DNA from: Bacteroidales bacterium
GTDB lineage: Bacteria > Bacteroidota > Bacteroidia > Bacteroidales > NBLH01
Length of the DNA: 16,650 nt
Assembly: GCA_021647685.1 (NCBI GenBank)
Contig: JAKIUH010000044.1
Coordinates: forward strand, 1 to 16,650
Direction: 5' to 3'
The stretch's first letter is position 1. Every line of letters begins with the position of its first letter. Below the pieces are notes generated by a model. It saw nothing but the letters and a program-made list of their open reading frames with translations. It was not told the origin of the DNA and made no database searches. This document shows positions 6,954 through 14,913 of this stretch, piece after piece. The position numbers and the translations under genes are program-made.

Positions 6954-8651
6954 ATGGCAGAAGAATTGAAGGACAACAACGAAGAAAAAAAATCCTTGAA
7001 TTTTATCGAGGCAATTATTGAGGAAGACTTAAAAGAAGGGAAACACAAGCAAATATATACCCGTTTTCCGCCGGAACCCAACGGGTATTTACATATAGGT
7101 CATGCCCAAGCAATTTGTTTAAATTTTGGCTTAGCCGAAAAATATTCCGGTAAATGTAATTTACGTTTTGACGATACCAATCCTGAAAAGGAGGATGTGG
7201 AATATGTGGAGTCGATAAAAAACGACATTAAGTGGTTGGGCTTTCAATGGGAAGGCGATGTAAAATATACATCGGATTATTTTGATAAACTCTATGATTT
7301 TGCTGTAAAGTTAATAAAAGAAGATAAAGCCTATGTTTGTGAATTGAGTCCTGAACAGATTCGCGAGTATAGAGGAACTCCCACCGTGCCGGGAAAAGAA
7401 AGCCCATGGAGAAATCGCCCTGTTGAAGAAAGTTTGAAACTTTTTGAAGGCATGAAAAACGGAGTTTTTGATGAAGGTAAATATATGCTTCGTGCAAAAA
7501 TTGACATGGCATCGCCCAATATGCACATGCGCGACCCAATTTTATACCGTATTAAAAAAGCCGAACATCATCGAACCGGAAATAAATGGAGTATTTATCC
7601 TATGTATGATTTTGCACACGGGCAATCCGATTATTTTGAGGGCATAACTCATTCGGTATGTACTTTGGAGTTTGAAGTGCATCGCCCTTTGTATGATTGG
7701 TTTATCGACCAGCTAAAAACCGGTGATTACCGTCCCCGCCAAATAGAATTTGCTCGCCTAAACTTGAATTATACCGTAATGAGCAAAAGAAAATTACTGC
7801 AATTAGTTGAAGAAAAAATTGTAAGCGGCTGGGACGACCCCCGAATGCCTACTATTTCAGGACTTAGGCGTAGAGGTTATACTCCGGCAGCAATTCGTAA
7901 TTTTGCCGATAGGGTAGGGGTTGCCAAGCGTGACGGTATTGTAGATGTTGCTCTTTTAGAATATAGTATTCGTGAAGATTTAAATAAAACTGCTGACAGG
8001 GTTATGGCTGTACTTAATCCTTTGAAAGTAATTATTGATAATTACCCTGACCAGCAAGAAGAATTTTTAGATGCAGTAAACAACCCAGAAGATGAAAGCA
8101 GAGGGAAGCGAAAAGTTCCTTTTAGCAAAGAATTATATATTGAGCAAGATGATTTTATGGAAAATCCGCCCCGAAAATTTTTCCGTTTAGGAATAGGACG
8201 CGAGGTGCGTTTGCGTTATGCATACTTTATTAAATGTACTCATGTTGATAAAGATGAAAAAGGTAATATAACAGCAGTACATTGCACTTATGACCCCGCA
8301 TCAAAAGGCGGTAAATCGCCTGATGGCAGAAAAGTAAAAGGTACGCTGCATTGGGTATCGGCAAAACATGCCATAGAGTCAGAAGTTCGTTTATATGACC
8401 GTTTGTTTACTACAGAAAATCCATTGGGCGATAAGGAAAAAGACTTTAAGGAATTTATCAATCCCAACTCATTAAAAGTAATTGAGAATGCGCTCATAGA
8501 GCCACATTTGTTAAATGCAAAATCGGGAGATAGATTTCAGTTTGAAAGATTGGGTTATTTTTGTGTAGATAAAGATTCTACAGATGATAAATTGGTATTT
8601 AATCGTACGGTTAGTTTAAGAGATACTTGGGCTAAAATAAAAAATAAATAA
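6954..8651 (+). CDS. glnS: Glutaminyl-tRNA synthetase
   Basis: It charges tRNA(Gln) with glutamine directly. The length of 565 residues fits the family (E. coli 554). Class I motifs are seen: FPPEPNGYLHIGH (38-50, with the HIGH signature at 47-50) and VMSKRK (275-280) as the KMSKS equivalent. RFDDTNPEKE (71-80) and HGQSDYFEGITHS (222-234) are typical of GlnRS rather than GluRS. The C-terminal anticodon-binding beta barrels are present and reach the expected end. The start at 6954 gives a lysine/glutamate-rich leader of about 15 residues before the conserved NFI. It is monocistronic: its own promoter upstream and a hairpin terminator 11 bp after the stop. Confidence 0.98.
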   Translation: MAEELKDNNEEKKSLNFIEAIIEEDLKEGKHKQIYTRFPPEPNGYLHIGHAQAICLNFGLAEKYSGKCNLRFDDTNPEKEDVEYVESIKNDIKWLGFQWEGDVKYTSDYFDKLYDFAVKLIKEDKAYVCELSPEQIREYRGTPTVPGKESPWRNRPVEESLKLFEGMKNGVFDEGKYMLRAKIDMASPNMHMRDPILYRIKKAEHHRTGNKWSIYPMYDFAHGQSDYFEGITHSVCTLEFEVHRPLYDWFIDQLKTGDYRPRQIEFARLNLNYTVMSKRKLLQLVEEKIVSGWDDPRMPTISGLRRRGYTPAAIRNFADRVGVAKRDGIVDVALLEYSIREDLNKTADRVMAVLNPLKVIIDNYPDQQEEFLDAVNNPEDESRGKRKVPFSKELYIEQDDFMENPPRKFFRLGIGREVRLRYAYFIKCTHVDKDEKGNITAVHCTYDPASKGGKSPDGRKVKGTLHWVSAKHAIESEVRLYDRLFTTENPLGDKEKDFKEFINPNSLKVIENALIEPHLLNAKSGDRFQFERLGYFCVDKDSTDDKLVFNRTVSLRDTWAKIKNK

Positions 8652-8661
8652 AATTTATTTA

Positions 8662-8696
8662 AAATCCCTGATAGAAGATTTTTCTTTCAGGGATTT
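8662..8696. terminator. Bidirectional hairpin terminator between glnS and metF
   Basis: AAATCCCTGA (8662-8671) pairs perfectly with TCAGGGATTT (8687-8696). An inner AGAA/TTCT (8673-8676 with 8682-8685) extends the stem past one mismatch. A T-run follows, and its end overlaps the metF stop codon at 8699, so the hairpin also serves the minus strand. Confidence 0.9.
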
Positions 8697-8698
8697 TT

Positions 8699-9661
8699 TT
8701 AAAATACTGCTTTGGCAATATTATAAATATTATCGGCTTTACCCATAGTATAATAATGTACCGAAGGTACATTATGTTTAATCAATTCTCTTGATTGTTC
8801 AATTGCCCATTCAACTCCTACCTGACGTACTTCCTGATTGGTTTTACATTTACGCACTTCGTTTGCCAATGCCTCGGGAATGTCAATATTAAATGTCGCC
8901 GGCAAAATTGTTAAATGTCTTTTTACCGATATGGGTTTTAATCCCGGAATTATAGGTACGGTAATACCGTGCTTTCTGCATAAATCAACAAAATCAAAAT
9001 ATTTTTTATTATCATAAAACATTTGGGTGATAATATAATCGGCACCGGCTTCTACTTTTTTCTTTAAATGGTAAATATCGGCATCTATATTTGGCGATTC
9101 AAAATGTTTTTCGGGATAACCGGCAACACCAAATGAAAAATCCATTTTAGTTGTATTCTGTAATTCTTCATCTAAATACACCCCTTTATTTAAATTATTG
9201 ATTTGATGAATTAAATCAATAGCATGTGCATGACCGTCTCTTTCAGGTACAAACTCTTTATCGGCAGCCAACGGATCACCTCTTAGAATTAATAAATTCC
9301 TAATTCCAAGAAAATGTAAATCAATGAGTGCGTTTTCGGTTTCTTCTTTAGTGAACCCCCCACAAATCATGTGTGGAACCACATTAACTTTTTGATATTT
9401 ATATTTAACTGCTGCTGCTATCGCAACTGTTCCGGGACGTTTATGTACGGTTTTTCGTTCGAGTAAACCTGACTTATGCCTTTTGTAAACAACTTCTTCT
9501 CTGTGGTAGGTTATATTTAAAAACTTAGGTTCAAATTCCATTAAAGGATCAATGGTTTCATAAATCAAATTAATATCCTTTCCTTTTAAAGGGGGCAATA
9601 TTTCAAATGAAAACAAAGTTTTTTTTGCTTCGTTTAAATGATCAATAACTTTTTTTGACAT
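8699..9661 (-). CDS. metF: 5,10-methylenetetrahydrofolate reductase
   Basis: This cytoplasmic FAD enzyme reduces methylene-THF to methyl-THF, the methyl donor for methionine synthesis. The 320 residues form the single TIM-barrel domain of bacterial MetF. Motifs seen are FSFEILPP (17-24, with catalytic E20), HMICGGFTKEE (97-107), LRGDP (126-130, with the flavin-tuning Asp at 129), GVAGYPEKH (178-186) and QMFYD (213-217). No metH, metE or SAM riboswitch is next to it. A promoter candidate lies just upstream. In pathway terms it shares the folate pool with folE, but the two are 7 kb apart and not co-transcribed. Confidence 0.97.
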   Translation of the reverse strand: MSKKVIDHLNEAKKTLFSFEILPPLKGKDINLIYETIDPLMEFEPKFLNITYHREEVVYKRHKSGLLERKTVHKRPGTVAIAAAVKYKYQKVNVVPHMICGGFTKEETENALIDLHFLGIRNLLILRGDPLAADKEFVPERDGHAHAIDLIHQINNLNKGVYLDEELQNTTKMDFSFGVAGYPEKHFESPNIDADIYHLKKKVEAGADYIITQMFYDNKKYFDFVDLCRKHGITVPIIPGLKPISVKRHLTILPATFNIDIPEALANEVRKCKTNQEVRQVGVEWAIEQSRELIKHNVPSVHYYTMGKADNIYNIAKAVF

Positions 9662-9681
9662 ATTGTTCTATTTTGAACCTG

Positions 9682-9689
9682 CAAAAATA
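9682..9689 (-). promoter_or_regulatory. Candidate -7 element for metF
   Basis: Minus-strand TATTTTTG matches TAnnTTTG, about 20 bp before the metF start. A TTTG 12 bp further upstream is too close to be a normal -33 element. Confidence 0.35.
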
Positions 9690-9813
9690 ATAAAATCTTA
9701 TCAAAACAGCTTTTTATACATAAATTTTATTTTTTTAAACTTGATATACTTCTATTTTTTTCGTAAATTGCCTTAACACCATAAAAATAGTTTATCATTT
9801 AAAAATTGAAATA

Positions 9814-10170
9814 ATGGGATTTATAAAGAAAGTATTTATTGCTGCCGGTACCATTTTTGGTTTAGCTTTGAGTTTGAGCTTAATGCAACGAAAAACTTTA
9901 ATTTTATCGGGCAGAGTTTATTATTCGGGGAATCGAAAATTTGAAGAAGCAGAGGAATTAAAACTTGATACCAAAGGCAGCATCCGTAAAATTAGCGGAA
10001 ACAATCAAGGATTTATTCTATACAAAGACGGTAAAGAAATACTGAAAAGTATGGAACAAAATGCATTTAGTATGGTAGGTACAAAATTGGAAAACGGTGT
10101 TTATAAAGTTTTACCGCTAACATTTGGTGGAAGACGTCCTGCACACGTAATCATTGAAATTGTGATATAA
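9814..10170 (+). CDS. Small membrane-anchored or secreted protein of unknown function
   Basis: I do not recognise the family. The 118 residues start with a basic n-region (MGFIKK) and a hydrophobic stretch (about 7-24, VFIAAGTIFGLALSLSLM), which is either a signal anchor or an uncleaved signal; no clear cleavage site or lipobox is visible. The rest is soluble and probably mostly beta strand (LILSGRVYYSG, GFILYKDGKEIL, GVYKVLPLTFGG, AHVIIEIVI), without cysteines, so a small periplasmic domain is likely. The gene is preceded by a 152-bp gap shared with metF and followed at once by a hairpin terminator, so it is probably transcribed alone. It is a genuine gene rather than a chance ORF because the terminator starts directly after the stop and no competing frame exists. 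Confidence 0.7.
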   Translation: MGFIKKVFIAAGTIFGLALSLSLMQRKTLILSGRVYYSGNRKFEEAEELKLDTKGSIRKISGNNQGFILYKDGKEILKSMEQNAFSMVGTKLENGVYKVLPLTFGGRRPAHVIIEIVI

Positions 10171-10193
10171 AATCCGGTAAAATATACCGGATT
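10171..10193. terminator. Hairpin terminator
   Basis: AATCCGGTA (10171-10179) and TACCGGATT (10185-10193) form a perfect 9-bp stem with a 5-nt loop, followed by TTCTTTT. It lies between the small unknown gene (plus) and the Spy-like gene (minus) and can serve both. Confidence 0.85.
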
Positions 10194-10210
10194 TTCTTTT
10201 CTCAATTTAA

Positions 10211-10699
10211 TTACCAAGCTCTACCTCTGCAATATCCCATACCCATACCATTTCTAAATCGACCGTATCCCATTCCGTATCCCATTCCTCTGCCTCTCGA
10301 TTTAAAGCTATCAAAAAAAACTTTTTGCTCATTAGTTAGTAGGCTCCTTACATTTTGAAAGTGCTGTTCTCTTCTTTTCATCATTTCTGTTCGCAAAACA
10401 CCAATTTCATCAATTATTCTATTGATTTCTTTCATATCTGCATTTTCTGCCGTTCGTAAAGTTTGCAAACGAACTGATTTTTCAGCAAGTTGATTTCGAT
10501 AATCTTGCATTTTCTTTAAATGAGCTGTTCTTAAATCGGTAATTTTTGTTTGCTGTTCGGCTGTTAAATTTGGGATACTGTTACAACGATAAAATGCTTG
10601 GTTGTAGTTTCCTGCAAATCCTTGATTTCTCTGTGCCGAAATGTCTAAGCTTGTTAGCATTGCTAAAATTAGCATAGCTGATTTTACTAAATTATTCAT
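10211..10699 (-). CDS. Spy/CpxP-like periplasmic protein with Gly/Arg-rich tail
   Basis: The N-terminal signal peptide (about 1-22, ending SAQ) sends the protein to the periplasm. The helical middle carries two LTxxQ motifs, LTAEQ (45-49) and LTNEQ (121-125), the hallmark of the Spy/CpxP/ZraP family of small periplasmic chaperones and metal-responsive proteins. The C-terminal 25 or so residues are rich in Gly, Arg, Met and Tyr (GRGMGYGMGYGRF), like the flexible tails of ZraP-type proteins that can bind metal or unfolded protein. C39 and C157 are the only cysteines of the mature chain. It is the last gene of the sigma/anti-sigma operon, 21 bp after its neighbour, so it is probably a target of that sigma factor as well as a member of its operon. 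Confidence 0.8.
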   Translation of the reverse strand: MNNLVKSAMLILAMLTSLDISAQRNQGFAGNYNQAFYRCNSIPNLTAEQQTKITDLRTAHLKKMQDYRNQLAEKSVRLQTLRTAENADMKEINRIIDEIGVLRTEMMKRREQHFQNVRSLLTNEQKVFFDSFKSRGRGMGYGMGYGRFRNGMGMGYCRGRAW

Positions 10700-10720
10700 A
10701 ATGTTTAAATTTAAAGTTAA

Positions 10721-11239
10721 TTATTTTGATTTTGAAAAATTATTTTTCATCCTTGAAGGCATATTTAATTCTCCGTTTTGGTTCATCATGGATTTAAAAA
10801 TTTCAAAAAGTTTTTCTTTTTGTTTTTCATTACAGACACTTTTCATGTTTAAATAATACTCAAAAGTGCAATGTTTCAATTGCTCATGCAAGACTCCTAA
10901 ATCTTTGGCTAGTTTGTGCAGTTTTACTGTATCTGATTGTTCTTTAGATAATTCTATAAGCATTTGTTTTCGTTTTAGGCGCATCTTAAAAGTAATTTTA
11001 TTTGCTTCTCTGTGAAATTTTTGTCTGAATTTTCTAAACTCTTGATGTTGCTCATACGATAAATTAAGTTGTTTTCTGAAAAATCTTCCTAATCTTTGAT
11101 TAGGAATTTCAACTTGCAGACTGTTATTTTCTTTTTTTTGAAAATTGACTTTATAAATTATAGTTCCAACTATGGATAGGTTACTTAATGTTAGTAACAC
11201 GATAATCCAGATTAGGATATTGTGGTTTATACTTTTCAT
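10721..11239 (-). CDS. Membrane-anchored Spy/CnrX-like periplasmic sensor-type protein
   Basis: The 172 residues begin with one membrane segment (about 8-29, ILIWIIVLLTLSNLSIVGTIIY) and continue with a basic, all-helical periplasmic domain: LGRFFRKQLNLSYEQHQEF, RFKMRLKRKQ-like helices, and CNEKQKEKLFEIF, the second LTxxQ-like site. This is the shape of CnrX/heavy-metal-resistance (Spy-like) proteins, which stay tethered to the inner membrane and signal to an anti-sigma factor. Two cysteines (in KHCTFEYY and SVCNEKQ) and several His could bind metal or form a disulfide, but the CnrX metal ligands cannot be assigned with confidence. It lies 6 bp after the anti-sigma gene and before the soluble Spy-like gene. 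The role as sensor is an inference from shape and order. Confidence 0.75.
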   Translation of the reverse strand: MKSINHNILIWIIVLLTLSNLSIVGTIIYKVNFQKKENNSLQVEIPNQRLGRFFRKQLNLSYEQHQEFRKFRQKFHREANKITFKMRLKRKQMLIELSKEQSDTVKLHKLAKDLGVLHEQLKHCTFEYYLNMKSVCNEKQKEKLFEIFKSMMNQNGELNMPSRMKNNFSKSK

Positions 11240-11245
11240 TCTTAG

Positions 11246-11716
11246 TTAGTCTTTTAATAAATACTTCTCAATAACTTCTTGCTCCAAATCATTTAAAAAA
11301 AATTCTGTTGAATTATTTGAAATTATTGTTGAATTACTATTTGTGTATAAATTAACAAGTTCAATATTCCCCCATAGAATAAATATAAGCAAAGCTAAAA
11401 ACAAAACAGGCTTAATACCCTGCCATAATGCTGGTTTTAAGTTTTTTTGATATTGTGTTTTTAGCTCCTCATTTAGTTTTTGTTTTATGCGTGTGTAAAG
11501 AAAAGGATTGGGCGTTAAAACTCTGTTTTCTTCTATTATGTAATACGTTTGTTTCAGTTCTGAATATAATATTTGACAGGCAGAACAGTTTTGAATATGA
11601 TTTTCAAGTATTTTTTTCTTATGCGTAGGCAATTCATCGTTGAGCAATGCAATTAACTTTTTATTTGATATATTACAACCGGACATTTTTATTTGTTTTT
11701 TATTGGTTTGACACAA
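11246..11716 (-). CDS. Zinc-binding anti-sigma factor (single-pass membrane)
   Basis: The N-terminal cytoplasmic domain holds the anti-sigma zinc motif H40-x3-C44-x2-C47 (ENHIQNCSACQ) in the LIALLNDELP...ENHIQNC context of the ZAS family, which traps the cognate ECF sigma factor. One membrane segment follows (about 102-115, PVLFLALLIFILW), then a short periplasmic tail of about 40 residues. Such proteins release the sigma factor when the envelope signal arrives. The start at 11716 lies 7 bp after the sigma stop; an internal Met at codon 11 (MSGCNIS) is an equally good start and may be the real one. It is probably translationally coupled with the sigma gene. Confidence 0.88.
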   Translation of the reverse strand: MCQTNKKQIKMSGCNISNKKLIALLNDELPTHKKKILENHIQNCSACQILYSELKQTYYIIEENRVLTPNPFLYTRIKQKLNEELKTQYQKNLKPALWQGIKPVLFLALLIFILWGNIELVNLYTNSNSTIISNNSTEFFLNDLEQEVIEKYLLKD

Positions 11717-11723
11717 ATTGTTT

Positions 11724-12323
11724 TCAATCCTTTTGATTTTTTTTCAAATTTTTCAAAATTTCTTTCTGTACATTAATTTTTGCTCTGTGAATTAATCCTT
11801 CTACTGCTGAAATTGATAAACCCATTATTTCTGCTACCTGCTCATAAGATAATTTTTGAACTTTATTAAGCGTAAATGCTATTTTTTGTTTACGTTTTAA
11901 AGAATCTATTGCTTGATAGAGTTGTTTTAACCTATATTCATAGACTTCGTTTACTTCCTTTTCTGTATCGCTATTATCCGGTATTTGCAGTTTTTCTTCT
12001 TTATTTTTGGAGAAAAACATATCTATACGTTTAATTATTCTAGTTTTTCTAGTATCACGTAGATAGTTTAGTGATTTGTTTACTGCAATCCGATAAATCC
12101 AAGTAGAAAGCTTTGCATTTTTTTTAAATTTATGTAATGATAAAAAAACTTCGATAAAAACTTCTTGCGTAATGTCTTCTGCATCAGCTCTATCTTGCAA
12201 GAAACTAAAGCAAGTATTCAAAACCATTGTTTGATATTTTTCAACAAGAGTTTTAAAACTTGTTTCATCGTTCATAAGTATTTTTTGAATCAACTCTTTA
12301 TCGGTCATTAAACATTTATTCAA
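11724..12323 (-). CDS. ECF-family RNA polymerase sigma factor (sigma-70 type)
   Basis: The 199 residues contain region 2 (about 23-90), with the core-binding and -10 motif DAEDITQEVFIEVF (47-60) and STWIYRIAVNKSLNYLRD (73-90), and region 4 (about 138-189), with the helix-turn-helix LSYEQVAEIMGLSISAVEGLIHRA. Region 3 is absent, as in all ECF factors. Met at codon 6 (MTDKELI) is the more typical family start. It is the first gene of a four-gene minus-strand operon with anti-sigma factor, membrane Spy/CnrX-like protein and soluble Spy-like protein, all spaced by 6-21 bp. By analogy with CnrH-CnrY-CnrX it should direct its own operon under envelope or metal stress. I could not recognise an ECF promoter upstream, as its consensus is unknown to me. 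Confidence 0.95.
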   Translation of the reverse strand: MNKCLMTDKELIQKILMNDETSFKTLVEKYQTMVLNTCFSFLQDRADAEDITQEVFIEVFLSLHKFKKNAKLSTWIYRIAVNKSLNYLRDTRKTRIIKRIDMFFSKNKEEKLQIPDNSDTEKEVNEVYEYRLKQLYQAIDSLKRKQKIAFTLNKVQKLSYEQVAEIMGLSISAVEGLIHRAKINVQKEILKNLKKNQKD

Positions 12324-12419
12324 GATTTGCTGTGATTATTTATTAGACACATTTTATAGTCAAACTTGTGTTTTTTGAGTATAAAATTTTTTTGTTGGTA
12401 AAAATTTAATATTAAGCTG

Positions 12420-12447
12420 TTGGTTGCGCCTTAAATTTATAAATTTG
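12420..12447 (+). promoter_or_regulatory. Promoter of ruvB
   Basis: TTG at 12420-12422, a 17-bp spacer and TAAATTTG at 12440-12447 match the Bacteroidota consensus. The leader is about 50 nt. The rest of the 181-bp gap toward the sigma gene is AT-rich with no further assignable site. Confidence 0.6.
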
Positions 12448-12504
12448 TACTGTTAAATATACTGAATAACTAAAAAATACATTAGGATATTATTTGGTAG
12501 ATGA

Positions 12505-13548
12505 ATGGACACTACTTTTAACCGGATGGAAGAAAACGATTTTATAAGAAACAACGAAATAAACACTTCAGAAAAAGAGTTTGAACAAAAATTACGTCCT
12601 TTGCAGTTTGACGACTTTAAAGGGCAGGCTAAAACAATAGAAAATTTAGAAATTTTTGTTCAGGCGGCAAAAATGCGTGGCGAAGCACTCGACCATGTTC
12701 TTTTACACGGGCCTCCGGGACTTGGAAAAACCACACTCTCAAACATTATTGCAAATGAACTGGGTGTTAGTATGAAAGTAACTTCCGGACCGGTACTGGA
12801 TAAACCCGGTGATTTAGCCGGTTTGCTTACAAATTTGGAAGAAAATGATGTTTTATTTATTGATGAAATACATCGGCTTAGTCCGGTAGTTGAAGAATAT
12901 CTTTATTCGGCAATGGAAGATTTTACCATTGACATTATGATTGATAAAGGTCCCAGTGCCCGTTCAATACAGCTTACGCTAAACCCTTTTACTTTAGTTG
13001 GAGCAACTACCCGTTCGGGTTTGTTAACCAGTCCTTTACGTGCCCGTTTTGGGATTAAATTTTTGCTTGAATACTACGATACAAAGATACTAAGTGGGAT
13101 TATTGAACGTTCCGCTCGTATATTAAATGTGCCTATTGATAAAAAAGCTGCTTTGGAAATTGCCTCACGTAGTCGTGGTACCCCGCGTATCGCCAATGCA
13201 CTTCTTCGCAGAGTACGTGATTTTGCTCAAGTAAAAGGCAGTGGTTCTATCGATTTGGAAATTACACGCTATTCGCTTGACCGTTTAAATATTGATAAAA
13301 AAGGTCTGGACGAAATGGACAATAAAATTCTTTTAACCATTATTGATAAATTTAAAGGTGGACCTGTTGGTGTGAGTACCATAGCCACAGCAGTTGGTGA
13401 AGATGGTGGTACCATTGAAGAAGTTTATGAACCTTTTTTAATTAAAGAAGGTTTTATAAAACGTACTCCTCGCGGGCGTGAGGCTACCGAACTGGCATAT
13501 AATCATTTAGGGAAAACAAAAATACCACCGCAAGGAAGTTTATTTTAA
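12505..13548 (+). CDS. ruvB: Holliday junction branch migration helicase RuvB
   Basis: RuvB is the hexameric AAA+ motor that, with RuvA, drives branch migration of Holliday junctions during recombinational repair. The 347 residues fit the family. Seen: Walker A GPPGLGKT (69-76), Walker B LFIDEIH (117-123), sensor and arginine-finger region GATTRSGLLTSPLRARFG (166-183), and the C-terminal winged helix (about 275-345) with FKGGPVGVSTIA and TPRGREAT. The start at 12505 gives an acidic leader of ~25 residues before the conserved LRPLQFDDF; Met at codon 8 is an alternative. No ruvA or ruvC is nearby. Immediately after its stop begins an array of palindromic repeats. Confidence 0.98.
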   Translation: MDTTFNRMEENDFIRNNEINTSEKEFEQKLRPLQFDDFKGQAKTIENLEIFVQAAKMRGEALDHVLLHGPPGLGKTTLSNIIANELGVSMKVTSGPVLDKPGDLAGLLTNLEENDVLFIDEIHRLSPVVEEYLYSAMEDFTIDIMIDKGPSARSIQLTLNPFTLVGATTRSGLLTSPLRARFGIKFLLEYYDTKILSGIIERSARILNVPIDKKAALEIASRSRGTPRIANALLRRVRDFAQVKGSGSIDLEITRYSLDRLNIDKKGLDEMDNKILLTIIDKFKGGPVGVSTIATAVGEDGGTIEEVYEPFLIKEGFIKRTPRGREATELAYNHLGKTKIPPQGSLF

Positions 13549-13701
13549 AATTATGTAGTTGATTACACAATTTTATAGATATTTCATGTACTGCAATACG
13601 TAAAAATCGAAGATTTTATGTGTCTCAGTACATAAAATAGTGTTTTTCTGTGTAATAAAGTACGTTTTTTATTCCTGTTGTAAGTACTTTTATTCTAATA
13701 C
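13549..13701. repeat. Left palindromic repeat series next to the DUF4143 ATPase gene
   Basis: Imperfect ~24-bp dyads recur with cores beginning at 13552, 13585, 13617, 13649 and 13681 (steps of 33, 32, 32, 32 bp). The shared pattern is half-site TTTTATGTATT, two bases, then AATACATAAAA. Best copies: TTTCATGTACT-GC-AATACGTAAAA (13582-13605) and TTTTATGTGTC-TC-AGTACATAAAA (13614-13637), the latter part of a perfect ATTTTATGT...ACATAAAAT stem. The copies at 13649 and 13681 are degenerate, and the last runs over the stop codon of the ATPase gene. The period is near three helical turns. Spacers are only ~8-9 bp and AT-rich. Confidence 0.6.
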
Positions 13702-14909
13702 AAAAAACCAAAAAGCCATAGTGGAATTTTGGGGCCAAATCCTGTTTCGATATCATCTACTGCAATATATGATTGAGGGATATCGGCAATTTGTTTTTTG
13801 TTTTTCTTTTTACTGCCTACTTCGATAAGGTATTTATTATCTACCAAAAAATCTCCTGTTTTAGGATAACTGACTTTATGTAGTTCAGATAATTGATTAA
13901 ATAAAAAAGTTTCGCGAAGTGTACCTTGATTGATTGTTGCATCAGCAAGTCCATACATTAAATTTGTATTGTCCAAAAATATTTTGTCCGGTTTATTTAG
14001 TATTCTGTCACCGGTTGGTTTTGCACTTAAGGATTTTATCAACTCTGCTTTTTCTAAATAATTCAGGTATTTTATTAAGGTTCTGTAATGACCTATATGT
14101 AATTGCTCCGCAAGTTTTGACAAGTTTGGGGTATAGGGTACCGAACTGCTTAAAAGTGATAGTAGTTTTTTTAGGCGCAAACTTACTTCATAAGTTATAT
14201 CAGAAACGGCTAAAACATCTGTTTCGAGGATTATGTTCGTTACTTGTGTTAAGCGGTCAAAAAATTTGTTTTCGTCTTCATTATAAAAAGGGAAATAACC
14301 AACCCTCAGATAGTTTTTAAAATGGGGAAGTATTTTAATCTTTTTACAGATATTTTGTGTGTATTCAAGATGATTGCTAAGTATATCTTCTAAATTATAA
14401 GCCGGTAATTTGGCAAAATTATTATATTCCAAATATTCGCGAAACGATAATCCGGCTAAATGGTAGCTTGATTTTCTGCGACTTAAATCACCTGAGCCTT
14501 TATATAATTGTAGTATTGATGAACCTGTATAAACGACAAATAAATCGGGATAAGAGTCGTAAATATTTTTTATTTCTTGAGACCAATCAAGACCTTTTTC
14601 TTTTTCGGGATATTTATGTACTTCATCAATAAATAAATACTTACCGCCATATTTATAAAAATAGTCAGCTAAATCTACTATTTTATTTTTGTAAAAGTAG
14701 GTATTGTCTGTGGAAACGTACAGAATATTTTCGCCTTTTTCTTTTAGTTCAAGTGCTTTTTGAAGCAATAAAGTTGTTTTTCCTACTCCGCGAGCGCCTC
14801 TTATTTCAATGAGCCGGTGTTTCCAATTTATTTTGTGAAATAAACTGCGCACAAACTTTTTTTCAGTAAGCTTGATTAGGCGATTACTAATATCTAATAA
14901 ACGTTCCAT
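13695..14909 (-). CDS. AAA_14/DUF4143 ATPase
   Basis: The 404 residues have the two-part build of this widespread prokaryotic family: an N-terminal P-loop ATPase (AAA_14, about 30-165) with Walker A G38-A-R-G-V-G-K44-T and Walker B YLFIDEVHKY (91-100), and a C-terminal DUF4143 part (about 215-385) with a winged-helix-like segment (NLSKLAEQLHIGHYRTLIKYLNYLEKAELI region) and a degraded PD-(D/E)XK-like end (PKTGDFLVDNKYLIEVGSKKKN). In homologues the last segment carries E-x-D...E-x-K type residues; here DFLVD and LIEVGSKKK keep that arrangement in part. Function in the family is unknown; mobile-element or toxin-like roles have been guessed only from its patchy distribution. The gene sits alone between two series of palindromes, against ruvB on one side and a long AT-rich gap on the other. 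The stop is TAG. Confidence 0.9.
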   Translation of the reverse strand: MERLLDISNRLIKLTEKKFVRSLFHKINWKHRLIEIRGARGVGKTTLLLQKALELKEKGENILYVSTDNTYFYKNKIVDLADYFYKYGGKYLFIDEVHKYPEKEKGLDWSQEIKNIYDSYPDLFVVYTGSSILQLYKGSGDLSRRKSSYHLAGLSFREYLEYNNFAKLPAYNLEDILSNHLEYTQNICKKIKILPHFKNYLRVGYFPFYNEDENKFFDRLTQVTNIILETDVLAVSDITYEVSLRLKKLLSLLSSSVPYTPNLSKLAEQLHIGHYRTLIKYLNYLEKAELIKSLSAKPTGDRILNKPDKIFLDNTNLMYGLADATINQGTLRETFLFNQLSELHKVSYPKTGDFLVDNKYLIEVGSKKKNKKQIADIPQSYIAVDDIETGFGPKIPLWLFGFLY

Positions 14910-14913
14910 AATA

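Noticed and set aside
7228..7539. Minus-strand reading frames inside glnS
   Set aside because: They lie wholly within the conserved synthetase gene on the other strand and show no family features; they are shadows.
9662..9813. SAM riboswitch upstream of metF
   Set aside because: No multi-helix structure or conserved riboswitch core is visible; the leader from the promoter candidate is only ~15-20 nt.
10641..10856. Plus-strand ORF of 71 codons
   Set aside because: It is antisense to the two Spy-like genes, made of the complement of their signal and C-terminal regions.
13549..13701. CRISPR array
   Set aside because: The units are imperfect palindromes with spacers of only 8-9 AT-rich bases, there is no leader, and no cas gene is in the window.
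13640..13828. Plus-strand ORF of 62 codons overlapping the ATPase 3' end
   Set aside because: It lies mostly antisense to the DUF4143 coding region and in the repeat series; composition and content show no protein family.
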